A stretch of DNA of 64,000 bases from UBA12191 sp009937185 (lineage in GTDB: Bacteria > Planctomycetota > UBA8108 > UBA1146). Where the stretch lies: NCBI GenBank assembly GCA_938075155.1, contig CALJGL010000012.1, positions 1-64,000 of the forward strand, read 5' to 3'. Below, in pieces: positions 7,575 through 16,498 of this stretch. The notes under the pieces are model-generated. The model was not told where the DNA came from. It made no database searches and saw only the letters and a program-made list of their open reading frames with translations. The stretch's first letter is position 1. Each line of letters opens with the position of its first letter. Position numbers and translations under genes: made by a program.

Positions 7575-9605
7575 GTGGTCGATCGCCAGTCCCCCTCTGA
7601 CTCGGGAGTCTCTTCCCGAAAGGACGTTTCTAGTTACCTTCCCATGACACAGAAAGAATGTGTCGATCTGGGGTGGTTACCGCAAAGACCAGAAGATCAT
7701 GATCCAGAGATTCACGGAGTGGATTTCGTCCTCGTCAGTGGCGACGCATACGTCGATCACCCTTCCTTTGCGAATGCAGTGATCGGTCGTCTTCTTGAGG
7801 CAAGAGGGCACAGGGTTGCCATTCTTTCTCAACCGGATTGGAAAAGTGCGGACCCGTTCCGTATTTTTGGAGCACCTCGTGTCGCTTGGCTTATCTCTGC
7901 CGGAAATCTTGATTCTCATCTCAATCACTATACCGCTCATAAAAAACCACGTTCAGACGATCAGTATTCCCCAGGGGGAAGAGCAGGTCTTCGTCCCGAT
8001 GGAGCGACCATCGTTTATTCGCAGAGATGCCGAGAAGCCTTTAAGGGTGTACCGATCATCGCTGGTGGAGTTGAAGTCTCGATGCGTCGAATGGCTCACA
8101 TCGATTATTGGCATGAAAAGGTCAAGCGATCATTGATTCTGGATGCCCGTGTGGATCTTGCTGTTTATGGCATGGGCGAAAAAGCTCTACTCAGCATTAT
8201 CGATCGATTGAAGGCCGGAGAGCCGATCGCGCAGATTCACGATATCCCTGGAACAGCATATGCCATCGGCAAACATGGTCGTCCGCACTTTTTCCCAGAA
8301 CCACGTTGGCAAGAAGGCCAATCCTGGTGGCAGCAAGATGGCGAGTTTCTCGAAGAGATTTTAGAGTTGCCATCCTTTGACGAGATCAAAGGTCATGACG
8401 ACGAGAGCAAAAAACGATTTGCCCGTGCCCAGCACCTGTTTCATAGGGAACAGAATCCAGACTCTGCTCCGATTCTCGTGCAGCGACATGGAGATCACAC
8501 GTTGGTCGTCAATCGCCCCATGAAAGCCCTGGAAACGGATGAACTCGATAGAGTCTTCTCTTTGCCCTACAACAAAGAACCGCATCCTTCCTATGGTGAC
8601 GAGACGATTCCTGCTCACGAGACGGTCAAGTTTTCCATCAACATCATGCGTGGCTGTTTTGGTGGGTGCACATTTTGTGCGATCACTGAACACCAAGGTC
8701 GTGCCGTTTCTTCACGAAGTGAAGAAAGTGTGCTCGAAGAGGTTGAGGATCTGAAAAGGCTGAAGGGTTACAAGGGAGTGATCAGTGACCTGGGCGGACC
8801 TACTGCAAACATGTATCGCATGCGTTGCACCCGTCCAGAAATCGAAGCGCGCTGTCGCAGACCATCTTGTGTTCATCCGACAGTATGTAAGTTGCTCGGT
8901 ACTGATCATGGGCCGGTCAAACAGTTGATGAAAAAAGTTCGTGAATCCGATGGAGTGAAGATGGTTCATGTCGCCTCTGGCGTGCGAATGGATTTGGCGA
9001 ATCTGGATCAGGAATATATCGATGATCTTGCCGCTCACCATGTCGGCGGACATTTAAAGGTGGCACCGGAGCACATCGATGATGACACCCTTCGATTGAT
9101 GAAGAAGCCGGGGATGGATACATACCTGGAATTTGAGGAACGTTTTCAAGAAGCGAGTCAAAAAGCGAATAAGGAGCAGTATCTGGTTCCTTATTTTCTT
9201 TCGAGTCACCCGGGTTGTGAGCAATCAGCAGCCGTCGATATTGCGGAGTTCCTGCAGGCGCGTCGCCTTCGACCACAGCAGGTACAGGACTTCATCCCGA
9301 CTCCTGGAACTCCAGCAACGTGCATGTGGTGGACGGGACTCGATCCGACCCGCATGAAGGAAGTGTTCGTCGAAAACAAGATGCGCAACAAGCGCAAGCA
9401 GCGCGCCATGCTTCAGTGGTGGAAGCCGGAGAATGCACCCCTGGTTAAAGAACTGCTCCAGGATACGGGCCGTACCGATCTGATCGGCAGCCACGACAAG
9501 GCATTGATTCCAGGAGATTCAGTCAAATCAGCGAAACGTGGGGATTCACAGAAGAAGTCTCAAAATCGTTCCCGCAAGAAGTCAGGTCACAAGAGATCCC
9601 GATGA
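7575..9605 (+). CDS. YgiQ family radical SAM protein
   Basis: The protein of about 676 residues is strikingly similar to E. coli YgiQ along its length: DFVLVSGDAYVDHPSFANAV near the N-terminus, YSQRCREAFKGVPIIAGGVE, the radical SAM cluster motif CFGGCTFCAITEHQGR (CxxxCxxC binding a 4Fe-4S cluster), SDLGGPTANMYRMRC, then HHVGGHLKVAPEH and EQYLVPYFLSSHPGC. The C-terminal 60 residues are rich in Lys/Arg/Ser, as in other members. The biochemical role of the family is unsettled. GTG 7575 is chosen because GGAGG lies 4 nt before it; TTG 7557 is the longer alternative. It is convergent with the metal transport operon with 4 bp between stops. Confidence 0.9.
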   Translation: MVDRQSPSDSGVSSRKDVSSYLPMTQKECVDLGWLPQRPEDHDPEIHGVDFVLVSGDAYVDHPSFANAVIGRLLEARGHRVAILSQPDWKSADPFRIFGAPRVAWLISAGNLDSHLNHYTAHKKPRSDDQYSPGGRAGLRPDGATIVYSQRCREAFKGVPIIAGGVEVSMRRMAHIDYWHEKVKRSLILDARVDLAVYGMGEKALLSIIDRLKAGEPIAQIHDIPGTAYAIGKHGRPHFFPEPRWQEGQSWWQQDGEFLEEILELPSFDEIKGHDDESKKRFARAQHLFHREQNPDSAPILVQRHGDHTLVVNRPMKALETDELDRVFSLPYNKEPHPSYGDETIPAHETVKFSINIMRGCFGGCTFCAITEHQGRAVSSRSEESVLEEVEDLKRLKGYKGVISDLGGPTANMYRMRCTRPEIEARCRRPSCVHPTVCKLLGTDHGPVKQLMKKVRESDGVKMVHVASGVRMDLANLDQEYIDDLAAHHVGGHLKVAPEHIDDDTLRLMKKPGMDTYLEFEERFQEASQKANKEQYLVPYFLSSHPGCEQSAAVDIAEFLQARRLRPQQVQDFIPTPGTPATCMWWTGLDPTRMKEVFVENKMRNKRKQRAMLQWWKPENAPLVKELLQDTGRTDLIGSHDKALIPGDSVKSAKRGDSQKKSQNRSRKKSGHKRSR

Positions 9606-9609
9606 AGAA

Positions 9610-10476
9610 TCAGGCTCTCCAATAACGCTGTTTAATCACCCGGTGAGTGAGGCTGACGAGGGCGAGCACGACGATCAGAGCAGGGGCGATCGGCCAATCC
9701 TGAACCATGGAAATCCAGAAGGTCAGCAAAGCACTGACGATGCCGATGGTGGAACAAGTCCACGCATATCCGGAGAGAGATCTTGCCGCCGGGAAGCTGA
9801 TGGTCGCTGGAATCAATAACAATCCCAAAACGACCTGTGGCCCCAACTCTGGGACGATGATGCCACTGGCGAGCCCGGCCAAAAATAATTGAATCAACAG
9901 CCAGCGCTTCTCGGGTAATCCTGAGAGAGTGGCCTGCTCCCGATCGATGGCGGTCAACCACAGCTCCCTGCGATAAAAACCGGCGAGAGCGATGAGAATC
10001 AGGCATGTACCGATCACACGAGTGCGACCTTCCTCAAGCACTGACAGAACGTGCCCATGATGAAGCCAACGGTGTGAAAACTCGTCGTAGATACTGTCGA
10101 GGAGAAGAATCTCAGAGAGCGCCAGAGTCACGACAAAAAGGAGAGCTGCACCGCTTTCGATGCGGTCTCGCGAACCTCTGGAGGCGAGCCAGTAAAGCCC
10201 CAGTGCCAGAAACAGGAATGCACAAAGGTTTTGAAAAAACGTCGATGGCGGATCAAGAGTTTCGTACGCGATGGCGAAAATCATCGGCCAGATGAAGTAG
10301 GAGAAAGCAACTCCTGCCCCGGCAATTCCCGGGACTGCCACAGCAACAAAGGGCATCTTTCGAAGAATCAGCAGCGTCCCGATCGCAGGTAACACGAATG
10401 CAGCGAACAGTGTAGAGAGGAAGCCGTCGAGAAACAGTCCGGTGGAGAGGTTCCATGCTTCGAGGAAACTGTTCAT
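9610..10476 (-). CDS. Metal ABC transporter permease (ZnuB/MntB-like)
   Basis: The 288-residue integral membrane protein has about eight hydrophobic segments and the ABC-3 family pattern: FAAFVLPAIGTLLILRKMPFVAVAVPGIAGAGVAF near the N-terminus (split in several helices), LLDSIYDEF, LSGLPEKRW and GPQVVLGLLLIPATISF in the last third. It would form the inner-membrane channel for Zn(II) or Mn(II) import with the ATPase at 10473 and the binding protein at 11143. Its start overlaps the ATPase stop by 4 bp, so the three are one operon. The metal cannot be decided from the permease alone; the His-rich outer-membrane partner favours zinc. Confidence 0.85.
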   Translation of the reverse strand: MNSFLEAWNLSTGLFLDGFLSTLFAAFVLPAIGTLLILRKMPFVAVAVPGIAGAGVAFSYFIWPMIFAIAYETLDPPSTFFQNLCAFLFLALGLYWLASRGSRDRIESGAALLFVVTLALSEILLLDSIYDEFSHRWLHHGHVLSVLEEGRTRVIGTCLILIALAGFYRRELWLTAIDREQATLSGLPEKRWLLIQLFLAGLASGIIVPELGPQVVLGLLLIPATISFPAARSLSGYAWTCSTIGIVSALLTFWISMVQDWPIAPALIVVLALVSLTHRVIKQRYWRA

Positions 10477-11180
10477 GTCGTTTTTTCCAGCGTGACGCTG
10501 CCGGTAGCAGAGATGTCCAGATAACAGCGCGGTTTTGCCGGGATCCAGCTGGAATCGTGGGTGATCACAAGAAACAAGGCTTCAGAGTTTTCTGCAAGAG
10601 TGGTGATCAATTTCCCGAGTGATCCCTTTCCCTCTTGGTCGACTCCGTTCATCGGTTCATCGAGCACAATGCAATTGGAATCAGAGATGAGGGATCTTGC
10701 GATCAGCGCCCTTCGTTGTTCTCCACCAGAGAGGCGGGCGAAGCGGCGATTTTCCATTCCTCCGAGACCTACCCGTTCAAGCATCCCGCTCACGGTATTT
10801 TTCATAGACTTGTTACCGGTCAGCCGGGGCCGCAATCCCCATAGTGGAGAACCGGAATCGGGGGTCTCCCATAAACCCAACTCGACGATGTCCCGGACCG
10901 AGACGGGGTAATCTTCCGTTAAAGGAAGTTGCTGGGGAACCCAACGACAATGTGGAGTAATGTTCCAATCAATGGTGCCAGAGATTGACGGAATCAATCG
11001 CAGTAATGTCCTGGCAAAGGTGGATTTCCCGCAGCCATTGGGACCGCGCATGACATTCAGCCCACCGGAAGAGACCTTGAAATTCCACGGACCGGCCACG
11101 GTGTGATCACCATGGCCGATCTGCAGATTCTTTAGTCGAAATTCAACGTTGGACAAGCCTGAGGTTTCCTTCAAATGCAC
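10473..11180 (-). CDS. Metal ABC transporter ATP-binding protein (ZnuC-like)
   Basis: The 235-residue cytoplasmic ATPase carries Walker A GPNGCGKST at about 50, Q-loop WVPQQLPLTEDYPVSV, ABC signature LSGGEQRR, Walker B CIVLDEPMNGVD and the switch His in LVITHDS. Family length is normal. It energises metal import through the permease encoded directly downstream. The first ATG (11180) lies inside the end of the binding-protein gene (38-bp overlap). A TTG at 11156 would give a shorter overlap and cannot be excluded. Confidence 0.87.
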   Translation of the reverse strand: MHLKETSGLSNVEFRLKNLQIGHGDHTVAGPWNFKVSSGGLNVMRGPNGCGKSTFARTLLRLIPSISGTIDWNITPHCRWVPQQLPLTEDYPVSVRDIVELGLWETPDSGSPLWGLRPRLTGNKSMKNTVSGMLERVGLGGMENRRFARLSGGEQRRALIARSLISDSNCIVLDEPMNGVDQEGKGSLGKLITTLAENSEALFLVITHDSSWIPAKPRCYLDISATGSVTLEKTT

Positions 11181-12075
11181 GGACTACATGTTCCATGAAG
11201 GGTATGTAGCCTTGTAGCGTTCCGGATTCAGAGCTGGAGTGAGGCAAGACTAATGCTGTCGCCTCACAATTGCTGGCAATCTTAAGAGCCAAATCCAGTG
11301 TAGCAGGCCGTGAAATGATCAAGCCTACATTTTTCTGTTTGGCAATATTCATGACCTTTGCCAGTTGGGTGGCATGGGGGGTAACCCCAGCTTTCGCTTC
11401 AATTCGGTCTGCGATCTTGAGTCCGAAATCTTTGGCAAAATAGCTCCAGGTCGGGTGGTACTCGATAAAAGAAGCACCTTCGAAGGGCTTTAGCCTTTGT
11501 TTCCAATCGGCGATTTTTTCATCGAGTTTTTTCAAGTATTCCGCACCCCTTTTTTGGAACTCCTCACAATGCTGCGGTGATTTCCGACACAGGCCTTCGA
11601 TGATGTTGGTCACCATCCTGCGGCCCTGTATCGGCGACAGGTTGTAGTGGGGATTGCCTTTCAGGTGAAGGTCGGGACCCTCCTTGCGGGTACTGGCTAC
11701 TGGAATGTCCAGAGGGACGATGCCCGCTGAACAGTTCACAAAACCTGATGTCCCCGGTTTGATTCTCGGGTTGCGGGCTGCATCGAGAAGTTGGGGGAGC
11801 CATGAATGTTCCAGATCGAGACCGATCTGAACGAGCAAATCGGCTCGATAGACTGAGTTTAGCAATCGTGGTCTGGGGCGGACCTTGTGAAAGTCTTCAC
11901 TGCCTCGAGTCAGGCTGGTCACGGTAACACGATCGCCCCCGACCTGGCGGACGATATCCGCCAGGTCGGGAGTCGTCGTGACGACGCGGATCGAATCTTC
12001 AGCGAAGATCTGTCCGGGTCCCAGCAGCAGTAGAAGAATCAGGAACGCAAAGAACCTGTTCGAATCTCTGCCCAT
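11143..12075 (-). CDS. Metal ABC transporter substrate-binding protein (ZnuA/MntC-like)
   Basis: The protein of about 310 residues has a signal peptide (NRFFAFLILLLLLGPGQIFA) and belongs to the cluster A-I metal-binding family: VVTTTPDLADIVRQVGGDRVTV, a first ligand His in GSEDFHKV, a second in KGNPHYNL, a third near IEYHPTWSYFAKDFGL and a late acidic/His region. It lacks the long His-rich loop of many ZnuA proteins; that feature sits in the outer-membrane protein encoded upstream. ATG 12075 is chosen because it places the signal peptide correctly; the frame extends to 12123. It lies 2 bp after the porin stop, so it is in the same operon. Confidence 0.85.
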   Translation of the reverse strand: MGRDSNRFFAFLILLLLLGPGQIFAEDSIRVVTTTPDLADIVRQVGGDRVTVTSLTRGSEDFHKVRPRPRLLNSVYRADLLVQIGLDLEHSWLPQLLDAARNPRIKPGTSGFVNCSAGIVPLDIPVASTRKEGPDLHLKGNPHYNLSPIQGRRMVTNIIEGLCRKSPQHCEEFQKRGAEYLKKLDEKIADWKQRLKPFEGASFIEYHPTWSYFAKDFGLKIADRIEAKAGVTPHATQLAKVMNIAKQKNVGLIISRPATLDLALKIASNCEATALVLPHSSSESGTLQGYIPFMEHVVRAFEGNLRLVQR

Positions 12076-12077
12076 CT

Positions 12078-13331
12078 CTACCACTCCAGTCCGTGTCCGT
12101 GGCTTCCGAGCTGAACGGTCCACTGAAGAGAAACTGCGGTGAAGTCGACCAGCTCTTCTACGCCTTCCTCCTCGAGAACCAGATCCTTGAAGGATCGGAT
12201 TTCAAATCGTAGACGATTAAACTCATTCAACTTCGTGGTGTAGTAAACACCAAAATCACTGCTTTCTTCAGCAGAATCCTCGGCGTGCTCATACTGGTTG
12301 TATGAGAAGCCGATGGTATTGCTCGAATCCATGACTCTCTCGGCCATCACGTAGAAACCGGTAGCTTCGGTGTTGCTGACATTGAAAACATCGTCGACGG
12401 GATCTCCAGGGGTGCCACCGTCATCGAGCTCACCTTCATCCTGATCGTTGATCAGGGCTTCAGCCTGGAAGCGGTAACCGGAACCATTGGATTCATCCAT
12501 GTTCACCAGAGTCAGGTCGAGACCCATCACTGACCGGTCTACGTCCTGAATGTCATCCTCGTCGACACCAAAGACACGCTCCGGTGCGGTCAGCAGGCTT
12601 CCGCCCAACTGAAGAGTGGCAGAATCGGAAACATCGAAAAGGGTGCTCAGGCGAGCGTTGATGGCAAAGTCTCCGGCCTCGCGCAGGGGGCCTTCTTCAT
12701 CTTCATCTTCTTCTTCGCCGTGATGGTGATGACCACCACCGGGACCGAGGACGATGTGCGAATCGCTGTCTGCAGACTGGAAGATACCAATGCTACCGCG
12801 CAGCAGGGATGTGTCTCCCAGTGGGGACCACCAGTGGAACTCGGCTCCGGTTCCACGCAGGGTTCCGCCAATGTATTCCTGAAGAACTGAAGGTTTGTCG
12901 AGGGTTGGTAACTCGCCGTCATGAATCGGGCTCAGCTTGCCGAAGTCCATATTGAAACGACCCGCTTTGATGTGCGTCGTAGGGGTGAGCCAATCGGTGG
13001 CCTTGACGTAAGCTTCTTCGAGCTCGACTTCTTCTTCGTCAAAAAAGATCACTCCGTGGAACTCGTATGCATTGTCTACGGCACCAAAGAGTCCGATTTC
13101 GGCACCTCTGAGTTTGAAGCCATCGGCTCCAGCCTCGATTCCTTCGTCGTCGCTCCAAGTCGCAACAAAATCTCCAATGAAACTGATGGCAGGATTAAAA
13201 CGATTGTCTAGAACCGACGTTTGACCGTAATCACTAAGCCCAATGCGAGATGAGCCTTCTTGAGCATAGAGGTCTAAACCGGGAAAAGTTACAAAGAGCA
13301 GCAACACAATGATGGAAAGTTGATGTTTCAT
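12078..13331 (-). CDS. Outer-membrane beta-barrel protein with His/acid-rich loop, probable zinc porin
   Basis: The protein of about 417 residues has a signal peptide (QLSIIVLLLFVTFPGLDLYAQ), alternating beta-strand pattern throughout, and a terminal aromatic residue (HGLEW), all typical of outer-membrane barrels. The opening GFKLRGAEIGLFGAVDNAYEFHGVIFFDE resembles phosphate-selective (OprO/OprP-like) porins. A loop near 220-240 reads GGGHHHHGEEEDEDEE, a likely metal-binding segment. Being first in an operon with a metal ABC importer, it is inferred to pass Zn(II) across the outer membrane. ATG 13331 has GGAG five bases upstream and is preferred to the longer frame from 13370. Confidence 0.78.
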   Translation of the reverse strand: MKHQLSIIVLLLFVTFPGLDLYAQEGSSRIGLSDYGQTSVLDNRFNPAISFIGDFVATWSDDEGIEAGADGFKLRGAEIGLFGAVDNAYEFHGVIFFDEEEVELEEAYVKATDWLTPTTHIKAGRFNMDFGKLSPIHDGELPTLDKPSVLQEYIGGTLRGTGAEFHWWSPLGDTSLLRGSIGIFQSADSDSHIVLGPGGGHHHHGEEEDEDEEGPLREAGDFAINARLSTLFDVSDSATLQLGGSLLTAPERVFGVDEDDIQDVDRSVMGLDLTLVNMDESNGSGYRFQAEALINDQDEGELDDGGTPGDPVDDVFNVSNTEATGFYVMAERVMDSSNTIGFSYNQYEHAEDSAEESSDFGVYYTTKLNEFNRLRFEIRSFKDLVLEEEGVEELVDFTAVSLQWTVQLGSHGHGLEW

Positions 13332-13400
13332 TTTGACTCCAGAGTCTCCACAGGGCTTTTGACGGCTCATGTGGAAATCGAATAGGTATAGTCATTGGGT

Positions 13401-13481
13401 GATTCACTTCGTACTGCACATGAAAGTCGAAACAAGATGACACAATGTGTAATCACGTCGAAAACGGCGGTGAAGTGAATC
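13401..13481. repeat. Separated 10-bp inverted repeat upstream of metal-uptake operon
   Basis: GATTCACTTC at 13401-13410 and its exact reverse complement GAAGTGAATC at 13472-13481 lie 61 bp apart in the intergenic region in front of the porin/ABC operon. Paired sites this far apart could be two copies of a repressor (for example Zur/Fur family) half-operator or loop-forming sites. No experimental consensus was matched. Confidence 0.35.
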
Positions 13482-13505
13482 TGATGAAGTACACGCTGAT
13501 AGGAA

Positions 13506-13928
13506 TCAAGCGGTAGGTGGGCTTCTTCCTGGATGATCTTGTGCAGCAGAATACTGCAAGAATAAAGGAAGATTCGTTGAACGAATGCGGGGGAACTGTG
13601 TGAATGATAACTCTGGTAGTTTTTGTAATTGGGCTAAATAGGTGACGCTCAGTGCGTCGCAGAGTTCACATTCGAACTCGTTGGAATGATCAGGTTGGTC
13701 TTCCGAAGTGACATCGGAAGAGCAGTTGCCATTGCCCTCATGATGGCAGTGTTGATTACTAACAGTGGCAGTCGTCGAAACTAGAGAATGACTGTGAGAG
13801 AGTTGGTGAAGGCCGGGCAGGAAAGTGAAAGTAAGTAGTGAAAGAAAAGCGAGCAATGACCCAGCACTCATCCCCCGTACCTTTCGGAGAAAGGCGCTAT
13901 TGAGAGATTCTGGGTGGGTCAGTTTCAT
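13506..13928 (-). CDS. Small His/Cys-rich exported protein, DUF2946-like
   Basis: This is a 140-residue protein. A hydrophobic segment (about 22-42, AGSLLAFLSLLTFTFLPGL) is followed by clustered histidines (LHQLSHSHS, QHCHHEGNGNC), an ECELCDAL CxxC pair near residue 90 and a C-terminal RSPPTA resembling the RxPP end of DUF2946 proteins. That family is commonly found beside metal transport genes. It lies upstream of, and in the same direction as, the metal uptake operon, from which a 174-bp gap with an inverted repeat separates it. A metal-binding or metal-sensing envelope role is inferred. Confidence 0.6.
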   Translation of the reverse strand: MKLTHPESLNSAFLRKVRGMSAGSLLAFLSLLTFTFLPGLHQLSHSHSLVSTTATVSNQHCHHEGNGNCSSDVTSEDQPDHSNEFECELCDALSVTYLAQLQKLPELSFTQFPRIRSTNLPLFLQYSAAQDHPGRSPPTA

Positions 13929-14059
13929 TTTCTCCGCCTACTTCGTATGGGACTGAAAGTTATCCTAAGTTCAATTCGCGAAAATTGGCAATAAAAACAG
14001 AAAAGAAACTCTCGTCGAGATTTTGACAGAGGTGAGCGGACGGTCTCTGAGAGATGGAT

Positions 14060-16288
14060 TCAGGAGTCGGATTCTTCAGAAAGTGAAGACTGATATTCCT
14101 GAAGAGCGTTTTGGAAAATAGAGGCATCCGGCCAAATAATTAACGCTTCCTTGAGGACCTTGATGGCTTCTTTGGTATTATTGTCATCATTGAGCGCGAT
14201 GGCATACACATAGGTATATCGCTGGTTGTTAGGGGCAAGATCCCTGGCTTTCTTAAAAGACCCTAGGGCTTCTCTTTTTTGATCCGTCCGCACCTGAATG
14301 AGTCCCAAAGCATGATGAAGACCGGCATCGTCGGGAACCTTACTGATGGCGGTTCTCAAGACGAGAAGTGCTTCCTCCATGCGCGAGAGTCGAGCGAGAA
14401 CATCTGCAAGATTTACGGAGGCGGGGCCAAAGTGCGGTTCACGCTGGAGTGCCTTCCGATAAGTCAGAGCTGCTTTTTCTAATGATCCTTCATGCTCCGC
14501 CAGTCGCCCTAGATTGAGGAGAGCCTCTGCCCTATCAGAATGGATTTCTTGACTCGTCTTGTATTCTGACAAAGCCCTGTTGAGTAATGGTGGGCGAGGA
14601 TTGGCTTTTGTATCTGGCCAAGAAGCAATGACCGGGGCGAGATATTCTGTGGCCGTAAGCCTGACGGACAGATCCGGATCATCGAGAAGTTGAAGCAGCC
14701 CAGAGCCTAAGTCATAGGGTTGATCAGAGCGTAAGCCAAGGAGGGCCCCTCGTCTTACTAAAGGATTCCCGTCATTGAGAAACCCTGCGATCAACTGAAG
14801 GTCTTCCATAGATGGGGTCTTTGAGTTTGCGCGCACAGTCGCAAATTCGGCGAGAACTGTTGCCTTTGCGATGGGTGCCGTTTTTGAGTCTTCAAGTGCC
14901 ATGCGCATCAAACCTGGGGCGGTCTTTTTTCCGGACCTCGCAGCGTGGAGTGCTTCCCCCCAGTGAAACTGGCCACTACGACCATTTGGAAACCAGTCTC
15001 TGACATGCTGATCTGCCCATTCAGGTGATTGATCTTCATGGCATGAGTTACAGGCATTGGGTGTCCCCATACTGAAACTCAAATCGGGTCTGGGTACTCG
15101 GAAAGAATGATCATGGCGGCGGTCAGCTCCCATGTAGACCCGTGAGGTCATGTGGCAATCGATGCAAGCTGAGCCGGCCCCTTTAATTTCATGATGATGA
15201 TGGGAAGGTTGATCATAGCGTGCTGGTTCATGACATCCGATGCAGAGTGCATTGCCTTCTAGATGCAATGCACCGGAATGCGGATCATGGCAGTCACTGC
15301 ATGAAACGCCTTCCATGTGCATGCGGCTCTGTAAAAAAGAGCCGTGAACATATACTTCATCGAGGATCTGCCCATCAGGGTAGTAGAGACCTTCGTCGAG
15401 AAGAGAAAGCCGGTGAGTCATCGACAAATCGGTTCCCGGTTGGGACCCGTCGACCAATGCGGTACGCCGGGAATGACAGCGGGCGCAGGTGTCTTGTTCT
15501 GAATAATCAGGGAGTGCCGGCTCTCTCCTTGCAACCGCCTGCCCCTCCTCGCGGACCCAACGATGAAGATCCCTCGCTAGAGAAAATGAAAAACCTTTAT
15601 TCTTCGGAATGGGGAGCTGCTCAGAATTTGAATCAGGTTCGACTTTTTTGGGCTTCACGGCCCATTCGACGTGAGAGCTTCCGGGCCCGTGACACGCCTC
15701 GCAGGAAACATCAATTTCTTCATAGCGGGTTTCGAAGATGTTTTTCTGAGAATTGAAGTTTTTCACCACTCCCGTGGAGTGACATTCGGCGCACATATGA
15801 TTCCAATTATTAAGAGATCCGGTCCAGTGAAGGGGATCCCCTGGAGGTGTTTCTTCACCTGGGAACAAAGAGTACCAACCCTTTTTTCGTTCACCGGTGC
15901 CTGTGGACCAAGCCACAGGGTACGACTGTAATCTTCCGTTGGGTTGCTCGATCAGGATTTGTTGACAGGGTTCAATGCCGAAGAAATATTTCACCGGTAA
16001 TGTCTTTTGACCGGATCGATCAGTGACTTCTACTTGAGGAGATCCGTTATCAGAGAAAAATCGAGAAAGAACTCCTCCTGCATTTACAGTGGCACCATCG
16101 AACTCTGCAGTGGCGAGTTTTTCTCCAGGTTGAAGCATGGCAGAGGCGTGATGAGAAGTAGCCCAAAGCTGATGTTCTCCGCTATGGCATTCGATACAAC
16201 GCTGACGACCGACGTAGTCAGAGGGTGCTGACTCTGTAGAGAGTGGAATCAGGCTGAGAATCAGGGTGATGGAGATATTGGAAACCAT
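14060..16288 (-). CDS. Octahaem cytochrome c with HEAT-like and TPR repeats
   Basis: The protein of about 742 residues has a signal peptide (ISITLILSLIPLSTESA) and eight CxxCH motifs in its first half, in order CIECH, CAECH, CEACH, CARCH, CSDCH, CIGCH, CIDCH and CNSCH. The second half has HEAT-like units (LNDGNPLVRRGALLGL, LDDPDLSVRLTATEYL) and at least three TPRs (AEALLNLGRLAEHEGSLEKA onward). The haem part resembles the cytochrome c554/NrfA-like multihaem group (doxx/DmsE-type cytochromes with TPR). A periplasmic electron-transfer or decomposition role is likely; the substrate is unknown. ATG 16288 is preferred because it starts a proper signal peptide; the frame runs on to 16408. Confidence 0.85.
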   Translation of the reverse strand: MVSNISITLILSLIPLSTESAPSDYVGRQRCIECHSGEHQLWATSHHASAMLQPGEKLATAEFDGATVNAGGVLSRFFSDNGSPQVEVTDRSGQKTLPVKYFFGIEPCQQILIEQPNGRLQSYPVAWSTGTGERKKGWYSLFPGEETPPGDPLHWTGSLNNWNHMCAECHSTGVVKNFNSQKNIFETRYEEIDVSCEACHGPGSSHVEWAVKPKKVEPDSNSEQLPIPKNKGFSFSLARDLHRWVREEGQAVARREPALPDYSEQDTCARCHSRRTALVDGSQPGTDLSMTHRLSLLDEGLYYPDGQILDEVYVHGSFLQSRMHMEGVSCSDCHDPHSGALHLEGNALCIGCHEPARYDQPSHHHHEIKGAGSACIDCHMTSRVYMGADRRHDHSFRVPRPDLSFSMGTPNACNSCHEDQSPEWADQHVRDWFPNGRSGQFHWGEALHAARSGKKTAPGLMRMALEDSKTAPIAKATVLAEFATVRANSKTPSMEDLQLIAGFLNDGNPLVRRGALLGLRSDQPYDLGSGLLQLLDDPDLSVRLTATEYLAPVIASWPDTKANPRPPLLNRALSEYKTSQEIHSDRAEALLNLGRLAEHEGSLEKAALTYRKALQREPHFGPASVNLADVLARLSRMEEALLVLRTAISKVPDDAGLHHALGLIQVRTDQKREALGSFKKARDLAPNNQRYTYVYAIALNDDNNTKEAIKVLKEALIIWPDASIFQNALQEYQSSLSEESDS

Positions 16289-16498
16289 AGTGGCGAGAAT
16301 AACGGACTCTCGTGGTAACGGGTGTGTTTTTCTTCGGCAAAGAGTTTGATATTCGTTCTGAAAAAAGCCGTAATACCGACAATGACTCCCTATTTTCGGA
16401 GAGAGCATGGGTTAACAATAGTACCTGAGAGCGGGGAATCAGGATTAAAATTCTGATGCCATGCCCCCATCTCATCACTTTCAGAACTTCCAAAGGAT

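Noticed and set aside
15165..15185. GG-N10-GC pattern on the minus strand
   Set aside because: Lies inside the octahaem cytochrome coding sequence with poor match outside the dinucleotides; expected by chance.
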